Shown: positions 1 to 11,639, counted from the first letter of the stretch. The stretch: DNA of 64,000 nt from Zygnema cylindricum (GCA_037447655.1 JBBHKE010001203.1:1-64000), one strand, 5' to 3'. Numbers and translations: made by a program. Notes: generated from the sequence alone by a model not told the origin.

Positions 1-540
1 TCTCTTTAATTCGTTGACCATCCTTTCCCTCCAAGGTAAGAACCCTTTTGTTGGAAACTTCAACCACTTTCAAAATTACTCTCCCGGTAGAAATATCCAG
101 CGAGTCTTTCTTCTGTTGCATCCGATGTACAAAGTCCCCCGGCATGAATCGTCGCTGCCAGGGCACATTATTCTCGCTCCGGGGTTGGGAATACCACAAC
201 TGATCTCGGTGTTGAGCCGCCTGCAAATTGCCCATGGCGAGAGGCATCTCTCGGTGGAATATCTTGGCTCTGTCGGCGATCAAATTTTTGACTTTCCCTT
301 TGTCATCCATCTCCAAAAGACCATCGCTTGGGTAGATACAACCCCTGGAGAGATGGGACGCCGTCCAAATAGAATGAAATAAGGGCTAAAGGAGTGGAGA
401 GAAGCCTGCCCGTTGAACCTGTAACCCATAGCAATCCAACGCACTTTTTTGTCCCACTCCCCCAAATCTTATTCAACCGCATGTTTTCGTAATGACCGCT
501 TCACTGTTTGTAAGCACCTTTCAGCCAAACCGTCGGCTTT
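1..540 (-). pseudogene. Ty3/gypsy-type integrase, C-terminal fragment
   Basis: Read on the minus strand from about 540 down to the window edge, the translation shows the end of an integrase core (ADGLAERCLQTVKRSLRKHA, then WIAMGYR.....SPYFILFGRRP). After a frameshift near 365 it continues into the integrase C-terminal region (AQHRDQLWYSQPR, RFMPGDFVH, TGRVILKVVEV, LTLEGKDG). This order is typical of gypsy-class integrases that end in a GDxV-type DNA-binding module. There is at least one stop after HAVE and one frameshift, so it is a dead fragment. It is cut on the right by the LTR at 544 and on the left by the window edge. It is clearly a different lineage from the chromovirus at 45-52 kb. 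Confidence 0.75.
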
Positions 541-543
541 AGG

Positions 544-1530
544 TGTTGCTCTACAACCACAGTAGCAGAAGGAGAGCCAGCAGCTGTAGTAGTGGAAGTA
601 GACATCTAAAACAGAAGCTATCAAGCACCCTACTCAACAACCAACTTCAAGATAGAAGATAATGCAACTCAGTGATCTATGTAGACTCAAATTGTGCATA
701 ACAATAGTAAACACAGTTTAGAATCACTCTTCAAAGATTTAACTCAATTGATCCAGTCAACCATAAGATATTCACATTGCAGATTCACAAAAACTGCCTT
801 AGTTGTTTAATATCCCAAGACTTGGATAATCACTATTTGTCTAAGTCCTAAACTATATACTCACAAAGAGAATCTACTGGTCACACTAATTTAAGTGAAT
901 GTACTACAATATTGTTCTATGCTACGACAAAGTACTAAAACTGTACTTACTATTCTAAGAGTACTTCCAAAACCTAATTTTGCCATTTCTCTAAATCTGA
1001 ATAGTGCGACACTATTTTAAATTAGCTAAACTACAAATCTTTCTTTCCAAACATTTACAAATAAGAGTCCGTACGTTAAATGTTCTTGGCGCTTAGTCAG
1101 CAGTGGTCTATAGCATCCGGCTGACTGTTGTCCAGTAGTACGAAGCACCTGATGTGGTCCAAGTGTGTTTCGTCATCTGTGGTCCCTTCTGAATCACGTT
1201 CGTCAATTCGTTGTCAATCAACGACTCTTCTTGACTGACCGTACCATACTTTTCCATATATGCGGTTTGCATTTCGTTCGTCCGATTCTATCAATCCGCT
1301 CGTTAGACTCGCGACACGTGTAACTGGTCATCGGCGATACTCTGTAAAACTTGCAACATCCTTTTCCTGCCGACGCGTGTCCAACAAGCCGTACAATACA
1401 CTCTCTTAGTCTTCTATTACTGTAACACTATTTGAGGTAAGTATTACAGATTTCCACTTCCCAAAATATTATAAGTACTTAATTCCTTCTCACAGCTCCA
1501 TCTACTGAGTAAAGATTTCCAATTTCAACA
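544..1530 (-). mobile_element. Copia-like LTR, third family, copy 3b
   Basis: A 987-bp LTR-like unit in minus orientation that starts TGTTG (at 1530) and ends CAACA (at 544), giving 5-bp terminal inverted repeats. It aligns at its start (TGTTGAAATTGGAAATCTTTA) and end with the copies at 9352-10205 and 41487-42224. Near its 3' end an ATG (605-603) opens a frame beginning MSTSTT and ending VVVEQ that runs open to the LTR terminus. No target-site duplication is visible (TTAGG on the left, CCCTA on the right), so the left junction with the integrase fragment is probably a rearrangement. Confidence 0.7.
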
Positions 1531-2266
1531 CCCTAGACTCTAGTCAAGAAGAAGCTCCCCATCCTCCTCCTCAGAGGACTCATCCTCGGTCTCTCCTCTA
1601 ACTTTTGTGACCACAAGTGCCTTCTTCTTCCCTCCGGAATTACCCCCTCCACGGTTCTTTTGGAGCCTTAGCTTCGACAGCTTGACACAATCTGTTGTGA
1701 AGTGTCCCGGCTTTTTGTAAAAGTAACAAAGACCCTTTGGGGGCCTTGGTCCTCCAGCGTGATCTCTCTCTCCTTTGAATGGTTTCGTCGGATCCTTCCC
1801 CCATCGGTTTCCTTTTGCAGCTAGAGCTTGGATGCTCTTCCCCACCTCCTAATCTCAATTGTTTTCTCCTGCAAAAGTATCATCTAGACCACAGTGTTCC
1901 ACTTCCATGAACTGTCAGTCATTTCTTGTACTCGGTACACTGTGTTTTCATACTCGTCAGGTAACTTCATGATGAGAGTGTTAACTTTAATCGTCATTGT
2001 AACTGTCTACCCGACACTCTCGATCTCCATATACAAACAAAAGAGATCATTACAATAATCTAACATCTTTCCACCTTTGTAAGTATAATTCCCTTACTTT
2101 TGTTCAGCCAACTAGAGCTCTTGAATAGTAATATCTCTATAAATTCCACCAAACTCACCCACAACTCCTCGGCCTTGTAAATGTGAGGGTGGAGGGTTGC
2201 CAAAGCCTGAGTGAGGAGTCTTAGAATGAAGTTTTAAGCATCCATGTTGATGTCTTCCCACGTTTG
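1531..2266 (-). pseudogene. Copia gag, distal half (element C)
   Basis: Minus-strand gag remnant continuing from 8712-9049 across the inserted element A. Recognisable pieces are an ALATLHPHIYKAEELW-like stretch at about 2200-2140, a gag zinc knuckle region (GLCYFYKKPGHFTTDCVKL, with the first knuckle cysteine-to-tyrosine change CYFY, at about 1730-1670) and an acidic tail ending ELLLD (1540). It aligns with gag of element D at 38627-39770. Several stops and frameshifts make it non-functional. It is broken at 2266 by element A and at 1531 by LTR copy 3b. Confidence 0.75.
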
Positions 2267-3314
2267 TGAAACTTTGAGACCTCCATAAGTCCTCAGAGTG
2301 GACAGCTTCTAAGAAGCCTCTAGGATAACTCTGACCCCTTTGTGTTTCTGCAAAAACAACTGCCACCCTGACAGACAAAAACTCTAACTACCTGCACCCC
2401 TGTGAAGGCAAGAATCCCCTGAGTCTATAGCAAAAAGAATCTCTGAATTTGCTCCCCTGAGCAGTAAGTTATGGAGGGTCAAAGTTGACCTTTTGTACAG
2501 AAGCTCTCTGGGAGAGAGGGTCCTATCTTCTAATTTTTCTAAGTCCTATCTCTCTCACAGACTCTATCTACTGATGTACGGAACCAATTATAATACAGTT
2601 CCGTACGCAAAAGTACAGCCGCCGGTGTACTTTATGTACGGAAACTGTACGACATGGCCTAATTATCCACACGTGGTATGTCCGGATTCGCTCCTTTAAT
2701 TCTCGGAGATGCCGCCCTCCAATGTATCATCGCCACGTGTCATCCGATGTGGCGATGCCCACAAACTGCCGAATTCTTCTCCCGCGATCTCGGCGCTAAT
2801 TCCGACCGTCCGATTAAACTGGCATTTGATCGTAGCCGTAATAAATACATGCGCGGTATTTGTTTCGCTTACGAAATCAATGCGCGGTATTGATTTCTTA
2901 TCTGTACCGCAATTTGTACTTTTACACAACCAGATCTATGTATCCCGTTAACAATTATAGTTAAATGATTTAACATACGATTTACTGTTTAATTAATTAT
3001 CGTACTATATAATACGTAATACTACTGCTAGACTTAACGGCTAAGGCTACCGGCTATCTAATGTCTGTCGGCCGGCCGGTACTAAGATCGAATCCTGTAG
3101 CCGGCACATACCTTTTAGTATATAATCCCTTAAACTAATATAAATTTCCCGTAAACCTCAAGATAGCCTAGGTAGCCATGGCTCTAGCTTCCTATCCAAT
3201 TTCTCAGTGACTGCGACAAGTTTGAGAGTTGGAGAGAGAAGTTAGAGGTAGACTGCCTTGACTCTTTATTTCTATTCAGACCTAGAAAATACCTTAAAAC
3301 CATTAGTTTCTACA
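2267..3314 (-). repeat. 3' LTR of element A
   Basis: 1048-bp LTR, starting TGTAGAAAC at 3314 and ending GTTTCA at 2267 when read on the minus strand. It contains the conserved inverted W-box pair, a TACGGAAC/GTTCCGTA dyad and the two AGGG-loop hairpins described for element B. Confidence 0.9.
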
Positions 3315-3328
3315 CTCCCCTTATTTTC
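3315..3328 (-). other. Polypurine tract of element A
   Basis: On the minus strand AAAATAAGGGGAG directly precedes the 3' LTR start. This is the expected plus-strand priming site, and the same sequence stands before the 3' LTR of element B. Confidence 0.8.
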
Positions 3329-4830
3329 TAGTCAATCTTTAATTTCAGACCACACTTCTCCCGGCAAAAAACTAGCTTAGGGGAAGGCACAAGTTTGGTC
3401 ATCATATCTGCTACCATCTCACTATCTGGTTTGTACTCTAAACTGTTTATTTTGTTTTCTACTTTCTCTCTAACAAAGCTGAGTCTGATGTCCATGTGAT
3501 TCGCTTTAAAATGATGTTTAGGATTGGCAGAAATAGCGATTGTTGCTTGATTATCACAAAAAATTTTCTGCACACCACTCTTAAGGTGACCAAGCTCACC
3601 AAGCAAAGACTTGACCCACATCAATTCTTTTACAGCAGAGCAAGAGGCCATATACTCAGCCTCCATGGTGGACTGAGCAATAACCTTTTGCTGTTTGCTA
3701 CTTCATCAGCAAGCCCCATCACCCACATATAATACATATCCAGAAGTGCATCTCCTCATCAGAGCATCACCATAACTGGCATCACTCCAAGTAGTGATGT
3801 CAGTATTCTCCCCACCCAAATGCAACCATAGATCTCTAGTTCCTACCAAATATCTAAGGACTCTCTTAGCTGCATCCCAATCCCTTTTAGTGGGAGCATT
3901 TAGACTTCTACTCAGCACTCCTACAGCTGCAGCTAAATCCGGCCGGGTACAATTCATAAAATAGATTAGACTTCCCACTACTTGCCTGTAAGGAATAGTC
4001 TGCATGAACTTCTGTTCATCAGGAGATAATTCTTCGTCTAAGACTATGACTCCTTTTTCCTCACTCCCCTCACTTCCCTTCTTCAACTCCATTGGAGTTG
4101 TACAACTATTAGCTTTATCCATTTGAAATTTTTCAAGCATGTTCCCTATTGCTTCCTTTTGAGTCAGTCTTATAATTTTTCTTTTTCGGTCTCTCTCTAC
4201 TTGAATTCCCAAAATATATTTTGCTTCCCCCATATCCTTCATTTCAAATCTCCCCTTAAGATCGGTTTTCAGTTTATTAATTTTTTCCATTGATTTACTT
4301 AACACAAGCAAATCATCAACATAAATTGCAATAAATATAAAACCTTCCTCATCTTCGAAAACATAAATTGAGTGATCTGAGCTGATCCGAATATATCCCA
4401 GATCGGTAAGAAACTCATCAAGCTTCTTATTCGATTGTCGAGGCGCTTGTTTCAAACCATAAAGAGATTTAATCAGCCGGTATACCTTACTCTCCTCTCT
4501 TTCCTCCACAAAACCTTCGGGTTGTCGCATGAAGATCTCCTCTTCCAATTCTCCATGCAAAAAGGCTGTCTTGATGTCCATCTGGTGCACTTCCATGTCT
4601 TCCGCTGCTGCTAAACTGAGAAGTATGCGGACGGAGGGAAATCTGACCACCGGGGCAAAGGTTTCCTCGTAGTCAATTCCCTCCTTTTGTCTAAAACCCT
4701 TTGCCACTAATCTGGCCTTGTAGCGCTCGATTGTGTTATCTGGGTTCAATTTTAATTTGAAAACCCACTTATAACCGATTGGTTTTCGGTTAGGTGGACA
4801 ATCCACCAGCTCCCAAGTATCGGCTACCAT
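3328..4830 (-). pseudogene. Element A reverse transcriptase and RNase H
   Basis: Two open stretches (4830-3706 and 3666-3328) cover the copia reverse transcriptase and RNase H. Seen are the RT start (ADTWELVDCPPNRKPIGYKW), the SLYGLKQAPRQ motif, the catalytic YVDDLLVLSK and, in the second stretch, RNase H landmarks (EAEYMASCSAVKEL, CDNQATIAI, HMDIR.SFVREK). A frameshift near 3700 interrupts the RNase H at GDGAC, and an upstream stop separates it from the rest of pol. The product would copy the element RNA into DNA in virus-like particles if intact. Confidence 0.88.
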
Positions 4831-5071
4831 GATTCAGGCCATCTCCTCATTGGTGGCTGTCTTCCACCGATTTCTTTCTGGACAAGTCATCGCCTCTCCA
4901 TAAGTTTGAGGTTCATCTTGATGAGATAGTTTAGTTACCTTGTTATTAACCTGTTTTTCTTGCAGTCTTTTGCTACTTCTCCTCGTCCCCTCAAAATCTG
5001 AGGCCGGAATAGATGGTTCTCGTGGATTCTTTTGAACAATCTAGGCTTCTCCCCTGTCCCTTGATTCCGAA

Positions 5072-6350
5072 TCAATTTCCATCATGTCTTCCGCTTCGGG
5101 TAGAGTTGTCACTGGTGGTTTCCACAGCCGAGTCCTTTTCGGTCTGATTTGTACCTGCAAGGATGTCATCTTCTCTAAAACCTAGATGGTTAGGAAGCTC
5201 AAAGTCATCGGAATTTTCTGACTCAAATCTGATTTTTACTGGCTTCGTATATTTGAAGGGATCCACAGACTTTCCTTCATCCATAACTACTAGATGCTTT
5301 ACTAAGATTATATCTTCCCTTTTTAGATCATAAACTCTATATCCTTTAGCATCCTCATCATATCCTAATAAGTATCCCGGTTTTCCTCTAGGATGTAGCT
5401 TCCAATTGGACCGATCAGTATCTAGACTTAATACTTGACTACCGAAAACCTTTAAGTGAGATATGTCTGGTTTCCGGCCTGTCCATCTCTCATAAGGTGT
5501 TTGATCTTTTATAGCTGAAGTAAGAACTCTATTCTTGAGGTAATTAGCACAGTTCATTGCTTCTGCCCAAAACCCTTTTTCCTATCTTTTTATCTGACAA
5601 CATACTTCTAGCACTATCACTTAGTGTTCTATTTAATCTTTCAGCTACCCCACGCTGTTCATGATTTTTTGGAACTGTCTTTTGGTGTTGGACCCCATCT
5701 TCCCTCAGAAAATCCTCAAACTGGTTAGAGGTATACTCTCCACCATTGTCACTCCGTATTCTCTTGATTGGAGTTTCATGGAGTTTTTCGCTCCATGCTT
5801 TATATTGTCTAAAACAATCCTGAGCTTCTGACTTGTTTTTCAAAAAATACACCCGGGAATACCGAGACCAATCATCAATTATAGTCATCATAAATCTCTT
5901 CCCCCTCGGTGAGGGTACTTTAGCCGGTCCCCAAATATCTGTGTGTACTAGATCTAGAATTTTTTCTCCCTTATAGGTGGCTGATTTAGGAAAGGGTAAT
6001 CTGTGTGCTTTACCTTGAGCACATCCACTACAATCACTTATATCATCACTCTCACTGAACTGAATCCCTTCCACCACTCCCATCTTTTTCATCTCTCTTA
6101 ACTTATCTAGATTCACATGCCCAAGCTTCTTATGCCACATCATAATATCATGAACACCAGCATAATAAAGTTTCTTCGTTTCATTACTTAAGATCAGCCT
6201 AAACATCCCATGGCTACCTTTCTCAGCAATGAAATAGACATCCTCCTCAAAACTAGCAGTAAAGACTCCTTCCCTAGTGCTAGTGAAAAAACCTTTATCA
6301 TCTAATACAGATGTAGAGATAAGGTTTTTGTTCAGCTCCGGAATAAACAA
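5072..6350 (-). pseudogene. Element A integrase
   Basis: Minus-strand frames 6350-5544 and 5557-5072 encode the copia integrase: the H/C zinc region (WHKKLGHVN ... CSGCAQGKAH), the core with DIWGPA, RSDNGGEY and a glutamate in RGVAERLNRT, and the copia-specific extension (PYERWTGRKPDISHLKVFGS, GYLLGYDEDAKGYRVYD). A one-base shift near 5575 disrupts the segment that reads KRFWAEAMNCA in element B. The catalytic D, D, E residues are all visible, so the damage is recent and limited. Confidence 0.88.
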
Positions 6351-7685
6351 TACATCGGAGAATGTTAATATGGATGTCTTTCCTTATACTAAAACTTTCA
6401 GATCTATCGATCCTACAAGAGTAGTGGTGACTATCCTCCCATCCCCGTACTCTATCTCTACGGTGGGAATCTTTTTTATCTTAGTGAACAGGTGCCTATC
6501 CTTACACCTGCATGGAGGCACCTGAATCTACAATCCAGCCTGCTTCACCTTTCAATCCACCGTAAGCACATTTCTGTCTTCATGGAATTTCGACCTCATT
6601 TTTCGCCTCCAACTCCTCATCCAAAAGGAGCTCATCGTCCTCGTCCTCAGATTCCGCCTCAAGTACCTGTGTGACAAGGGCCTTTTTCTTTCCTCTCGGG
6701 GTACCACCGGTCTGCCCCTCCTTTAACCGAAGCTCGGTTAGCTTAGTGCACTCTGCCATATAGTGCCCTGGCTTCTTACAAAAATGACATAAACCTTTGG
6801 GAGTCCTTGGTTCGAACTCGTCAGCCTGTTTTTTTTGCTCCCTACCCCCATAGTTTCCGACCGATTTTCGGACTCCTTGTTCCTCTAATCAGTCGCTGTT
6901 GCCAAGGCTCTGCCACTCTTTCCTCCCCTTCGGATCTCAATTGTATTCTCTCGAACAAGAATCATCCCTACCACTGAGTTCCATATCCACCTTAAGTCCG
7001 GCAAGTCCTGCACACGGTTGACTATGTTCTCGAACTCATCAGGTAACTTCATCAGTAAACAGTTAACCTTTTGTTTTTCACTAAACTCTTTTCCCGCACT
7101 CTCTTGCTCCATGAAGAGTGTAGCAAGCTCATTGCAAAAATCCAACATATTTCCCCCTTTGTATACATACTCTTTAACTTTCTGATTAGCCAACTGTTGT
7201 TGCTGAATTGTACCACTTTGGTACATCTCTATGAGAGCCATCCAAAGATCGGATGCTCTTTCTACCTGCAAATGAGGATAAGCAAGTCCTTGAGTGAGAT
7301 GGCGTAGGATGAAGTGCTTTGCCGCCATATTGTTGAAGTCCCAGGTTTCAGTATTATTCTCCTCGTTCCTGGGAATAGGTGACATGAATGTCGAACCAGT
7401 TGCTATTGGTGTGATAGTCTCCTTCTCCTTTCCTTTGTCCACCACCTCTCCTTCCGTTGTCTCCTCAGTTGAAGGTGGATCCTTTTTCTTGGTGAATCTG
7501 CTTCCTCCAAACCCTAGAGGGATTCCAAGACTTGATAGACGCCCCAATCGTCCACTCACTATCCCCTAAAACCTTTTTTCGCATAGAGCTCCTATCATCA
7601 TACTTTCCCAGTATATGAAGCCAGTTCCATTAAAGATTGGTACCCTAGAGGATGGGCCCATAACCTGAAACTCTGAGACCTCCAT
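6351..7685 (-). pseudogene. Element A gag and protease
   Basis: Gag starts in the LTR at ATG 7685-7683 (MEVSEFQVMG) and continues through the primer-binding site into SRVPIFNGTGFIYWE. A nonsense codon replaces a tryptophan near 7568. The longest open part is 7559-6885, with the copia gag core (LRHLTQGLA, IQQQQLANQKVKEY, LPDEFENIV). A zinc knuckle (CHFCKKPGHY-type) lies at about 6735-6795 and the protease DSGAS motif at about 6510-6530, where the frame soon meets a stop. Gag would form the particle shell; the protease would cut the polyprotein. Confidence 0.82.
7653..7665 (-). other. Primer-binding site of element A
   Basis: Read on the minus strand, GGTTATGGGCCCA follows the LTR end directly. 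It is complementary to the anticodon arm of plant initiator tRNA-Met (GTGGGCCCATAACC), not to the tRNA 3' end, as in half-tRNA priming known for Drosophila copia. Confidence 0.8.
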
Positions 7686-8711
7686 AAGTCCTCAGAGTGG
7701 ACAGCTTCCAAGAAGCCTCTAGGATAACTCTGACCCCTTTGTGTTTCTGCAAAAACAACTGCCACCATGACAGACAAAAACTCTGACTACCTGCACCCAT
7801 GTGAAGGCAAGACTCCCCTGAGTCTATAGCAAAAAGAATCTCTGAATTTGCTCCCCTGAGCAGTAAGTTATGGAGGGTCAAAGTTGACCTTTTGTACAGA
7901 AGCTCTCTGAAGAGAGGGTCCAATCTTCTAATTTTTCCAAGTCCTATCTCTCTCACAGACTCTATCTACTGATGTACGGAACCAATCATAATACTGTTCC
8001 GTACGCAAAAGTACAACTGCCGGTGTACTTTATGTACGGAAACTGTACGACATGGCCTAAGTGTCCACATGTGGTATGTCCGGATTCGCTCCTTTAATTC
8101 TCGGAGATGCCGCCCTCCAATGTATCATCGCCACGTGTCATCCGATGTGGCGATGCCCACAAACCGCCGAATTCTTCTCCCGTGATCTCGGCGCTAATTC
8201 CGGCCGTCCGATTAAACTCGCATTTGCTTGTAGGTGTAATAAATACATGCGCGGTATTTGTTTCGCTTACGAAATCAATGCGCGGTATTGATTTCTTATT
8301 CGTACCGCAATTTGTACTTTTACACAACTAAATCTATGTATCCTGTTAACAATTATAGTTAAATGATTTAACCTACGATTTACTGTTTAATTAATTATTG
8401 TACTATATAATACGTAATACTACAGCTAGACTTAACGGCTAAGGCTACCGGCTATCTAATGTCTGTCGGTCGGCAGGTAGTAGGATCGAATCCTGTAGCC
8501 GACACATACCTTTTAGTAAATAATCCCTTGACTAATATAAATTTCCCGTAAACCTCAGGATAGCCTAGGTAGCCATGGCTCTAGCTTCCTCTCCAATTTC
8601 TCAGTGACTGCGACAAGTTTGAGAGTTGGAGAGAGAAGTTAGAGGTAGACTGCCTTGACTCTTTATTTCTATTCAGACCTAGAAAATACCTTAAAACCAT
8701 TAGTTTCTACA
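7666..8711 (-). repeat. 5' LTR of element A
   Basis: 1046-bp LTR (TGTAGAAAC at 8711, GTTTCA at 7666 on the minus strand), near-identical to the 3' copy at 2267-3314 apart from scattered substitutions and small indels. The inverted W-box pair lies at about 7878-7891. Confidence 0.9.
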
Positions 8712-9049
8712 GTTTGGGTGTCGTTCTCCGCGGTCTTCACGGTTGCCGCTCCGGGTGCTGTTGTAATAGAAGTAAGAGGCCTCTCCTTCTCTTTCCCCTT
8801 TTCAGACACACTGATATCCCCATCATCTGCCTTCTCTGTTTCAGCAGATGTTTTTGCAGAAAACCTTATTCCACCAAATCCTGGTGGATTTCCCTAACGT
8901 GGACGTTTCACTTGTCCACTAACAATACTCCGATACCATTTTTTGCACAAAGCCCCCATCATCATGGCTTCCCAATAGATGAACCCAGATCCATTAAAGG
9001 TGGGCACCCTAGAGGGTGTGCCCATAACCTGCAATTCTGTGTCATCCAT
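8712..9049 (-). pseudogene. Copia gag N-terminus (element C)
   Basis: Minus-strand start of the gag interrupted by element A. The frame begins inside the LTR at ATG 9049-9047 (MDDTELQVMG), crosses the primer-binding site (GGTTATGGGCACAC) and reads SRVPTFNGSGFIYWEAMMMG, then PPGFGGIRFSAKT and a lysine/glutamate-rich linker. A TAG stop before GNPPGFGG breaks it. The sequence resumes at 2266 after element A and the GTTTG duplication. Confidence 0.8.
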
Positions 9050-9351
9050 TGGACAACAGAGTTTAGGAAGCCTCTACATAGCTTTTAACTTACCCACTTT
9101 CAGCCACAACCACTGCTACAAAAGAGTATAAATTGATTGTCTAACTGCACCCCTGTGCAGCGTGGACTCCCCTACTCCCCGTAGCGAAAAAAAATCACTG
9201 AAAACGGCCAACTAGCCGATTAAGTATAAAGTGGCAAAGATGCCAAGTTTATACAAAACTCTCTTAAGGAGAGAGGTCCCTACCTATCAAATTCTCTAAG
9301 TCTTAAGCACCTCTCACAACCCATATCTATTAACGTACAAACTAATCAAAT
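9030..9351 (-). repeat. Truncated 5' LTR of element C
   Basis: The last ~320 bp of a copia LTR of the element D family, ending TTGCA at 9030 on the minus strand. It has the hairpin CTGCACAGGGGTGCAG and the GGGGAGT-rich segment common to these LTRs. It stops at 9351, where LTR copy 3a begins, and the rest of the LTR was not recognised beyond 10205. Confidence 0.75.
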
Positions 9352-10205
9352 TGTTGATTTTGGAAAGCTTTAAGTCTCGTTAAATTAGTGTGACGGCAGA
9401 AAGGTAGTAATCTGTAGCATAAGTTTCACAAGGACATGCGTCATCACTTGAGTGCAGTTCAGGACAATGCAACTGCGATGCCGACGGAAGAGTGTAGCTG
9501 CTATGCAGACAAGGTAGCACAGCAGCGCAGTTGCTATTGAGGAAGAGCAGCGCAACACTGACGTTGCCATGCACAAGAAAAGCGCAGCTACGGTTACGTT
9601 GGATATGATCCATACAGAAAACGCAACTATTGTTATCTTAAATGTGATTCGGTAGGGGACAACGCAGCTGCAATCTATATGAATCGAGTCAACGGACGAG
9701 ATTCATAGGAATATCACAAGTGACTTAGCCGACAAGTATTTGTACAATCACTTAATATAGATTCTGAGGTATATTGACTGTATGATGATAGATTGGGTTG
9801 ACAGGATTAGGAACACGTAGATCTCAGTATATGGGTTGATTTTGGACGTACCTCTCAAGTACACTTGTATCGACGGTACAACGCCAATAGTATAAGACTT
9901 AGGACTTAGAACATTTTTATGTATCTAGACTTCCAAGTAGTAAACTCTAGACAGTTTTTGGGAAACATTTGAGTATTATATCTTGAGTGTTGTCAAGTCA
10001 ATTGTGCTGAAACTTTGGCAGTTGTCAGTGTTTATGCTACTCTATATTCTGATAGAGTTTTGTGAGTTTGGATGCTTGTATAAGATTTGCTGAGCACTTG
10101 AAAACAGCTGTTTGATAGAATTCTTGATAGCTTTTGAGAGTGTATCATGTCTACTTCTACTACTAGTGCTGCTCCTCCACCTGCACCGGTGGTTGTAGAA
10201 CAACA
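9352..10205 (+). mobile_element. Copia-like LTR, third family, copy 3a
   Basis: 854-bp LTR-like unit starting TGTTGATTTTGGAAAGCTTTA and ending GAACAACA. An ATG at 10147 opens MSTSTTSAAPPPAPVVVEQ and the frame stays open to the LTR terminus. Flanks CAAAT and GTAAC do not match, so no target-site duplication is visible. It is followed at once by the tandem array at 10206. It contains a GCAGCGC-rich stretch around 9430-9680 also seen in the chromovirus LTR. Confidence 0.7.
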
Positions 10206-10957
10206 GTAACAAACTATTTATATTGTTAAATCTCACAAAAATGGTTAAAAAAAACCCTAAATCATGTTTCTAACACAAATTTGAGTTTGCGCTACCAATA
10301 AGATATTTGTAACAAACAATGTTTATTGTTTAAGGTCACAAAAAGAGGTAAAATAAACTCCAAACCATGTTAACAACACAAGTTTGGGTTTAAGCTAACA
10401 ACAATAAAGGTAACAAACACTTTATATTGTTAACGCTCACAAAAATAATTAAAAAAATTCCTAAACCATGTTTCTACAAAAAAATCTGTTTGCGCTAACA
10501 AGGATATTTATAAAAAATAACGTTTATTGTTAGCGGTCACAAAAAGAGGTAAAATAAACTCCGAACACTGTTTATAATACAAGTTTGTGTTTGCGCTAAC
10601 AAAAATAGTGGTAACAAACCATTTATATTGTTAACGCTCACAAAAATAGTTAAAAAACATCCTATACCACGTTTCTAACACTAATTCATTTTGCGCTAAA
10701 AAACATATCTGTAACAAACAACGTTTATTGTTCGTGGTCACAAAAAGAGTTAGAATAAACTTTGAACCATATTTATAACACAAGTTTGTGTTTGCGTTTA
10801 ACAACAATAGTGGTAACAAACACTTTTTATTATTAAGGATCACAAAAATAGGTAAAAAAACCCTAAACCATGTTTCTCACACAAATTTGAGTTTGTGATA
10901 CCAAAGATATTTGTAACAAACAACGTTTATTGTTTGGGTCACAAAATTGTTAAGATT
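10206..10957. repeat. Satellite-like array of alternating ~100-bp monomers
   Basis: About seven and a half monomers of ~100 bp, most starting GTAACAAAC. They alternate between two types: type A carries TTTATATTGTTAACGCTCAC and a CCCTAAACCATGTTTCTA block, type B carries CGTTTATTGTT then GGTCACAAAAAGAGG and AATAAACTCC. The order is ABABABAB, i.e. a ~200-bp dimeric higher-order repeat. No ORF is plausible. The array sits exactly between the end of LTR 3a and a copia gag remnant. Confidence 0.85.
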
Positions 10958-11620
10958 TCTGCGTCTATTTTTGTAAGTGCAGGCAATCTTAAAACTAAGA
11001 AGAAGAAGGTGAACACTTTGATCATGAATCTTCTTTAAGAGTATGAGAACATCATTAACATAATGCACCGTCTATATGATAGTCGATGGAACAAGCATAC
11101 GAACGTGGGGATAATTGTGGTCAAGGAAAACACTGTAGAACTTCGAACAAGAAGCTCGAACATACATGCATTTTTGATTGGGACAGACTAGGAAAAACTT
11201 GACGAGAAGAAGCCCTATCAAAAATTTGGAGGAGTAAGAGGAGGAGAACTTGATGGACACGGGGGGGGACCTCCGAGAGGAGGAATCTCGCACTAATGTA
11301 AAAAACCACATCAGTTCATAGTTGACTACACTAGGTTGCAAGAGCTGAGAATTAAGGATGGTCAGGCGAATTCAGGTTAGGGAGGAAATAAAAGGCTCCT
11401 TTAATCACGCACGTGAATGGAGAACAAGAGGAAATATAAAAGACACCAGATAATGAGATTGAAGAGTTGCTCCATAATGAAAATTAGAGGAGAAAAATCA
11501 AGGAGGAAGAAACTACCATAGAGCAAAAATGTGTTTTTAGAGGCATGAAAGAAACACATGAGAATGGTTGGATTATTGATTCTGGGGCGTCAATGTACAT
11601 GAAAATCAGTGGGCACCACA
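10958..11620 (+). pseudogene. Decayed copia gag-protease remnant
   Basis: Plus-strand homology to element D gag: KVNTLIMNLL.EYENIINIMHRLYDSRWN at about 11010-11090, VVKENTVELRTRSS at about 11120-11160, KKPYQKFGGVRGG, a degenerate knuckle (CKKPHQF.VDYTRL) and finally the protease start GWIIDSGASMYM at about 11565-11600. Many stops and frameshifts are present. It lies downstream of the satellite array, which separates it from any LTR. Confidence 0.75.
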
Positions 11621-11639
11621 ACCTCCAACAGAATGCATC

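Larger units (their letters stand above)
2267..8711 (-). mobile_element. Ty1/copia retrotransposon, element A (complete structure)
   Basis: A full-length copia element of about 6.45 kb on the minus strand: 5' LTR 7666-8711, primer-binding site, gag, protease, integrase, reverse transcriptase, RNase H, polypurine tract and 3' LTR 2267-3314. The 5-bp sequence GTTTG sits on both sides (2262-2266 and 8712-8716) as target-site duplication. The insertion splits the gag of an older copia element (C). Domain order integrase before reverse transcriptase identifies Ty1/copia. The coding region contains nonsense and frameshift changes, and by eye the two LTRs differ at a few percent of positions, so this copy cannot encode its own proteins. 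Confidence 0.93.

Noticed and set aside
2678-2951. Conserved 70-80-codon frames on both strands of the A/B LTRs (also 8061-8331, 17087-17347, 22476-22706)
   Set aside because: They recur because the LTR recurs; they lie in the U3 part, overlap on both strands and show no coding signature.
3060-3110. tRNA-like T-arm sequence (GATCGAATCCTGTAGCCGGC) in LTRs
   Set aside because: No D-arm, anticodon arm or acceptor stem can be drawn around it; it is part of the LTR.
10206-10957. Regular repeats that could suggest a CRISPR array
   Set aside because: The whole ~100-bp unit is repeated with two alternating types and no unique spacers, and the sequence is eukaryotic.
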